Part shown: one piece after another, positions 15,186 through 18,114 of the stretch
How the letters are laid out: each line of letters starts with the position of its first letter
Numbering within the stretch: position 1 is the stretch's first letter
Assembly (NCBI GenBank): GCA_031384695.1
Contig: JANNAV010000251.1
Span: forward strand, 1 to 18,114
DNA: 18,114 nucleotides
Source: JANNAV01 sp031384695
Lineage (GTDB): Bacteria > Pseudomonadota > Alphaproteobacteria > Rhodobacterales > Rhodobacteraceae
Direction of reading: 5' to 3'
Notes under the pieces: generated by a model
The model's input: only the letters and a program-made list of their open reading frames with translations
What the model was told of the DNA's origin: nothing
Database searches by the model: none
Program-made: the position numbers and the translations under genes

Positions 15186-15650
15186 GTGGATGCAAGATAT
15201 TGGGTGGTGACCGCTTCGGCCGATCACGCGGCGCGGGGGCGGCAATGGGGCATCGTGCAGGCCGGTCACGGCAAGGCCGCGCCGTTGAAACGGATGCAGG
15301 CAGGCGACGGCGTGGTGATCTATTCGCCGCGCGAAACCATGGCTGCGGGGGCACCATTGCAAGCCTTCACCGCAATCGGCCGGATCGCAGCGGGCGAGCC
15401 TTACATATTCGACATGGGCGGCGGTTTTGTGCCGTGGCGGCGCGCCGTGGTCTGGCAGCCCGGCACCGGGCATTTGCCGATCCGCCTGGTTCTGGATCAA
15501 CTGGATCTGACGCGGGGGAAAAAGGCATGGGGCATGGTGTTCCGCTATGGGTTGATGGAAATGACCCGGCACGATTTTGCGGTGTTGGCGCGGGGGATGC
15601 TGGCGGAGGGTGACAAAGCGCTGCCGCCTGCCCATATAGACTTGCAGTGA
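15186..15650 (+). CDS. EVE domain-containing protein (UPF0310-like)
   Basis: A 154-residue single-domain protein of the EVE family, a PUA-like fold. EVE domains are thought to bind modified bases in RNA or DNA; no specific substrate is known for this stand-alone type. Marks are RYWVVTASADH at residues 4-14, HGKAAPLKRMQAGDGVVIYSPRE at 28-50 (two adjoining segments) and the W/R-rich stretch FVPWRRAVVW at 81-90. The GTG at 15186 is chosen because AGGAGGT (15172-15178) lies seven bases upstream, the best ribosome site in the window, and because the upstream frame runs into inverted repeat 3. It is followed after 12 bases by the small membrane protein, probably as a two-gene unit. Confidence 0.85.
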   Translation: MDARYWVVTASADHAARGRQWGIVQAGHGKAAPLKRMQAGDGVVIYSPRETMAAGAPLQAFTAIGRIAAGEPYIFDMGGGFVPWRRAVVWQPGTGHLPIRLVLDQLDLTRGKKAWGMVFRYGLMEMTRHDFAVLARGMLAEGDKALPPAHIDLQ

Positions 15651-15662
15651 GGGAGGCGTGCC

Positions 15663-15899
15663 ATGACCATTGTTTTTCTGATGATCATCGGGGCTGCGGC
15701 AGGATTTTTGGCAACCCGTCTGATGCGGCTCGAAACTGATATTCCAACCACCATTGGCATCGGCGTGATCGGCGCGCTGCTTGGCGGGCTGATCCTGCGG
15801 TTCCTGCTGATGGTGACGGGATGGCTTGCGGGCTTTGTGGGCGCGGTTCTGGGGGCATTGCTGTTGGCATGGCTGTGGAAGAAATACGTGGCGAAATAG
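15663..15899 (+). CDS. Small GlsB/YeaQ/YmgE-like membrane protein
   Basis: A 78-residue, very hydrophobic, glycine-rich protein with three likely membrane segments (about 1-18, 29-48 and 52-71) and a basic C-terminal tail (KKYVAK). Size and glycine-rich helix pattern fit the GlsB/YeaQ/YmgE (transglycosylase-associated) family, whose function is unknown; the match is by pattern only. GGGAGG lies about six bases before the ATG. The gene is 12 bases after the EVE gene and convergent with the LOG-family gene, leaving only 19 bases between the two stops. Confidence 0.75.
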   Translation: MTIVFLMIIGAAAGFLATRLMRLETDIPTTIGIGVIGALLGGLILRFLLMVTGWLAGFVGAVLGALLLAWLWKKYVAK

Positions 15900-15918
15900 G
15901 CTTCATGCCGTTCAGGCC

Positions 15919-16734
15919 CTAAACCGGCCAGCCATCAATCACCGCCATCGCCTCGGCGGCGGTTTCCACGAAGGTGAACAGCTTCAGGTCCGATGCGGCA
16001 ATCACCCCAGAGTCTGCCAGCAGGTTCCAGTTGATCACCCGCTCCCACCAGTCGCGGCCAAAAAGCAGGAAAGGCACGGGTTTCATCCGGCCGGTCTGGA
16101 TCAGGGTCAGCGATTCGAACATCTCGTCCATCGTGCCGAAACCGCCGGGAAACACGCAGATCGCTTTGGCGCGCATCAGGAAATGCATCTTGCGGATGGC
16201 AAAATAGTGGAAGTTGAATGAAAGCTCCGGGGTGACAAAGGCGTTCGGCGCCTGCTCGTGCGGCAAAACGATGTTGAGCCCGATCGACTGCCCCCCCGCA
16301 TCATCCGCGCCCCGGTTGCCCGCCTCCATCACCCCCGGCCCGCCACCGGTGACAATAACATTCTCGCGCCCGTGGCTTTGCAGGCTGCGCTCGGTCATCG
16401 CGCGGGCAAAACGGCGGGCTTCGGTATAATAGCGTGCAAGATCGGCAAGTGCGTGGGTCTTGGCGCGGTCGGGGTGTTCAGGGTCGGGAATGCGGGCGCC
16501 GCCAAACAGCACAATCGTCGAGGTGATGCCCCGCTCGTCCATGATCATCTGCGGTTTCAGCAGTTCAAGCTGCAGGCGAACCGGGCGCAATTCCTCGCGG
16601 GTCATGAAATCAGGATCGGCAAAGGCAAGACGGTAGGCCGCAGCACGGGTTTGCGGCGTATCGGGGATGCGGTGGGCGGCCGCAACATCCTGAGTGCTGT
16701 CACGCAGCGGATGCGGGCGGGAATCATGGCTCAT
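15919..16734 (-). CDS. LOG family protein (lysine-decarboxylase-like fold)
   Basis: The 271-residue protein has the LOG-family signatures GGGPGVMEA at residues 130-138 and PGGFGTMDE at 196-204, the nucleotide-binding and catalytic motif of cytokinin riboside 5'-monophosphate phosphoribohydrolases. Proteins of this group are often misnamed lysine decarboxylases. They hydrolyse purine nucleoside monophosphates in characterised cases, and the substrate here is not known. An N-terminal extension of about 70 residues before TSTIVLFGGARI makes it longer than the ~190-residue plant-type LOGs, as in many proteobacterial members. GAGGG lies about nine bases before the ATG. It is divergent from the dehydrogenase at 16918; the 183 bases between them hold no gene I can support. 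Confidence 0.88.
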   Translation of the reverse strand: MSHDSRPHPLRDSTQDVAAAHRIPDTPQTRAAAYRLAFADPDFMTREELRPVRLQLELLKPQMIMDERGITSTIVLFGGARIPDPEHPDRAKTHALADLARYYTEARRFARAMTERSLQSHGRENVIVTGGGPGVMEAGNRGADDAGGQSIGLNIVLPHEQAPNAFVTPELSFNFHYFAIRKMHFLMRAKAICVFPGGFGTMDEMFESLTLIQTGRMKPVPFLLFGRDWWERVINWNLLADSGVIAASDLKLFTFVETAAEAMAVIDGWPV

Positions 16735-16917
16735 CGGGCTTGCCCTCTTTCTGGAACCGAAGGTCTAATGCGGTTCATGGCTGAGTGGAATCGCAATTCG
16801 CGGCCATATGCCGGGCATGGGCAGAATTTCCGACCGTCAGGTTTGGCGGCTGGTTCGGCATTGAATGCCGGGCGGGCGATGCTAGGTTCGGGAATCGGTT
16901 GATTTGGGGGGCGGCAG

Positions 16918-17685
16918 ATGGGCGGCAGGTTGCAGGGCAAAGTGGCCATCGTGTCCGGTGGTGCGGGGGGGTGTGGTGCTGCGGCGGTGCGGCTTTTTGC
17001 GGCGGAAGGGGCGGCTGTCGGTATCATCGACCGCGATGCGGTGCAGGGCGCGGCACTGGCGGCGGCACTGGTGGCGGCGGGGCATCGGGTGATGTTTGCG
17101 GCGGCAGATGTGGCAGTGCGCAAGCAGGTGAATGCGGCGGTGGCGGCGGTGACGGCGGCGCTGGGTGCTGCGAACGTGCTGTTCAATCACGCGGGCACCA
17201 TCGTGATCAAGCCGTTCCTTGAAACCGAAGAGGCGGACTGGGATTTCCTGTTCGATGTGAACGTAAAGTCGATGTATCTGATGACGCAGGCAGTTTTGCC
17301 GGGGATGATCGCGGCGGGGGGCGGGGCGATTGTCTGCACCTCGTCAATCTCGGCGGTTTATGCCACGCCAATGGAGGTGCTTTATGATGCCACCAAAGGC
17401 GCATGCCACATGTTTTCGCGCGCCATTGCGGTGGAGTTCCGCGACCGGGGCATTCGCTGTAACGCCATCTGCCCCGGCTTTATCGACACGCCGCATGGCG
17501 CGCGCGAGGTAAAGGCGCTGGCGGCTTTGGGGGTAGATGTTTCCGATGCCGCGATCACGGCCGCGCAAGGGCGGATGGGGCGGCCCGAGGATATCGCGCG
17601 GGCGGCGCTTTATTTGGCGTCGGATGATGCGGAGTTCGTGACAGGCACGCAATTGTTTGTAGATGGCGGGTTTTCGGCGGTGTGA
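16918..17685 (+). CDS. Short-chain dehydrogenase/reductase (SDR), substrate unknown
   Basis: A 255-residue classical SDR. The cofactor motif is GGAGGCG at residues 14-20. An acidic Asp38 ends the second strand (GIIDRD), which favours NAD(H) over NADP(H), and Asp64 contacts adenine. The structural motif reads NHAG (90-93) in place of the common NNAG. Catalytic residues Asn115, Ser143, Tyr156 and Lys160 (YDATK) are in place, followed by the CNAICPGFIDTP loop and the C-terminal GTQLFVDGGFSAV. A G-rich ribosome site (GGGGGGCGG) precedes the ATG. Family members act on many alcohols and sugars, so the substrate cannot be named. No partner gene is adjacent on the same strand. Confidence 0.9.
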   Translation: MGGRLQGKVAIVSGGAGGCGAAAVRLFAAEGAAVGIIDRDAVQGAALAAALVAAGHRVMFAAADVAVRKQVNAAVAAVTAALGAANVLFNHAGTIVIKPFLETEEADWDFLFDVNVKSMYLMTQAVLPGMIAAGGGAIVCTSSISAVYATPMEVLYDATKGACHMFSRAIAVEFRDRGIRCNAICPGFIDTPHGAREVKALAALGVDVSDAAITAAQGRMGRPEDIARAALYLASDDAEFVTGTQLFVDGGFSAV

Positions 17686-17720
17686 CCGCTGTAGTCTTGC
17701 TATCATTGCTTGGCAGGAAA

Positions 17721-17750
17721 GGGCTGCACAACTTCGGGCTGCATAACTTC
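17721..17750. repeat. Two tandem 15-base direct repeats
   Basis: GGGCTGCACAACTTC is followed directly by GGGCTGCATAACTTC, one mismatch, with a further partial copy (AGGCTG) after it. The unit is five codons long. It sits between the dehydrogenase stop and the end of the minus-strand frame at 17749, where I see no firm gene on either strand. Confidence 0.7.
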
Positions 17751-18114
17751 AGGCTGGGCAGTATGACGGATGTTTTTCTGGCGGCGGTGCTGGGCTTTGC
17801 TCTGGCAGCCGTGATGATGCGGGGGCTGTGGGCTTTGCTGCGGCCCGGATCAGCGGCCCGGTTGCCGGGGCCCAAGGGATGGCCCAGGGGATGGCGCAAG
17901 GGATGGCCGCCCTCGCGCCCGAACGCTCGATCCGGCCGATGCCGCGCCCCACCGGGGTGGGATTGTTGACCCACACCATCGAGGTGGCGGCGGTTGGCCC
18001 GATACAGACCGCACTGATCACCACCACATGCGCGCCACCATTGGGCCAGTTGCCCACCAGAATGGCCGGGCCGCGCCGCAGATGTTCCAGCACGCCGTTG
18101 ATATGCACCGGCGC
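17749..18114 (-). CDS. C-terminal part of an unidentified protein, possibly papain-like peptidase
   Basis: The frame is open from the right edge to a TGA at 17749-17751, so the N-terminus is outside the window. The first 60 or so codons seen have strongly G/C-ending third positions in this frame, arguing for real coding. The segments LEHLRRGPAILVGNWPNGGAH, VVVISAVC and MVWVNNPTPVGRG resemble the C-terminal half of papain-like (AvrRpt2/C39-type) cysteine peptidases. In those, the His after GG and the Asn/Asp before P would be catalytic. I am not certain of the family. After about 17930 the frame becomes low-complexity, with an Ala-Ile-Pro-Trp repeat and a Pro/Ala/Ser-rich tail that does not look family-like; a frameshift or a divergent tail is possible. 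Confidence 0.45.
   Translation of the reverse strand, partial: APVHINGVLEHLRRGPAILVGNWPNGGAHVVVISAVCIGPTAATSMVWVNNPTPVGRGIGRIERSGARAAIPCAIPWAIPWAPATGPLIRAAAKPTAPASSRLPEQSPAPPPEKHPSYCPA
17764..17969 (+). CDS. Doubtful small ORF with a membrane segment, antisense to the 17749-18114 frame
   Basis: A 68-codon frame starts MTDVFLAAVLGFALAAVMMRG, one clear hydrophobic segment, then becomes Arg/Gly/Pro/Trp-rich over the 12-base tandem repeat. The start has no convincing ribosome site and the second half lies antisense to the better-supported minus-strand coding region. The first 35 codons read like a small membrane protein, so a real gene that has been damaged downstream is possible. I recognise no family. 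Confidence 0.15.
17871..17906. repeat. Three tandem 12-base repeats
   Basis: CCCAAGGGATGG, CCCAGGGGATGG and CGCAAGGGATGG follow one another without gaps. Being a multiple of three it keeps frame; on the minus strand it encodes the Ala-Ile-Pro-Trp/Cys repeat in the frame ending at 17749. It could be slippage within a coding tail. Confidence 0.75.

Noticed and set aside
16735..16917. Short plus-strand frame starting near 16819 (MGRISDRQVW...)
   Set aside because: Only 15 codons and no ribosome site; more likely leader or promoter sequence of the divergent genes.
1..18114. CRISPR arrays, tRNA/rRNA genes, insertion sequences, phage or toxin-antitoxin genes
   Set aside because: Looked for on both strands by eye; no repeat-spacer pattern, cloverleaf, transposase or such family was recognised.

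Overview
This window is most of the carotenoid half of a photosynthesis gene cluster, plus its outer flank, from a GC-rich purple phototrophic alphaproteobacterium. The gene order (bchX-bchC-crtF-crtE / crtD-crtC / tspO-crtB-crtI / crtA-bchI-bchD-bchO) and the presence of crtA, crtC, crtD and crtF together match the spheroidene/spheroidenone branch known from Rhodobacter and relatives. I therefore infer family Rhodobacteraceae. The species cannot be fixed from the sequence alone.

Layout. Bases 1-3871 on the minus strand hold crtE-crtF-bchC-bchX, the classic 'superoperon' that would run on into bchY, bchZ and puf beyond base 1. Bases 3968-6390 hold crtD-crtC on the plus strand. Bases 6381-9459 on the minus strand hold crtI-crtB-tspO. 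Bases 9547-13832 hold crtA-bchI-bchD-bchO on the plus strand. Genes inside each unit touch or overlap by 1-4 bases in most places, so translation is probably coupled. The three promoter regions (upstream of bchC, between crtE and crtD, between crtI and crtA) each carry a pair of TGT-N12-ACA palindromes, the PpsR/CrtJ aerobic repressor site. Five of the six boxes are perfect.

Pathway logic. CrtE makes geranylgeranyl diphosphate, CrtB phytoene and CrtI neurosporene. CrtC hydrates, CrtD desaturates and CrtF O-methylates to give spheroidene. CrtA oxidises this to spheroidenone when oxygen is present. BchI and BchD are the ATPase subunits of Mg-chelatase, which opens bacteriochlorophyll synthesis, and BchO is associated with that step. 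BchX and BchC act at chlorophyllide reduction and the later oxidation of the hydroxyethyl group. TspO is a tetrapyrrole-linked outer-membrane regulator in Rhodobacter.

The right flank (13833-18114) is not photosynthetic. It holds a methionyl-tRNA formyltransferase (fmt) without a neighbouring def, an EVE-domain protein, a small GlsB/YeaQ-type membrane protein, a LOG-family protein on the minus strand, a short-chain dehydrogenase, and the C-terminal end of an unidentified, perhaps papain-like, protein that enters from the right edge. The fmt gene is bracketed by three intergenic palindromes whose arms are clearly related to each other. They look like members of a dispersed repeat family and mark the outer edge of the photosynthesis cluster.

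I see no tRNA, rRNA, CRISPR array, insertion sequence or transposase. I do not see a wholly new biological system. The most useful non-routine points are the fixed geometry of the PpsR box pairs, a crtI start codon lying inside an operator, a possible ATT start for crtA, and the palindrome family around fmt.
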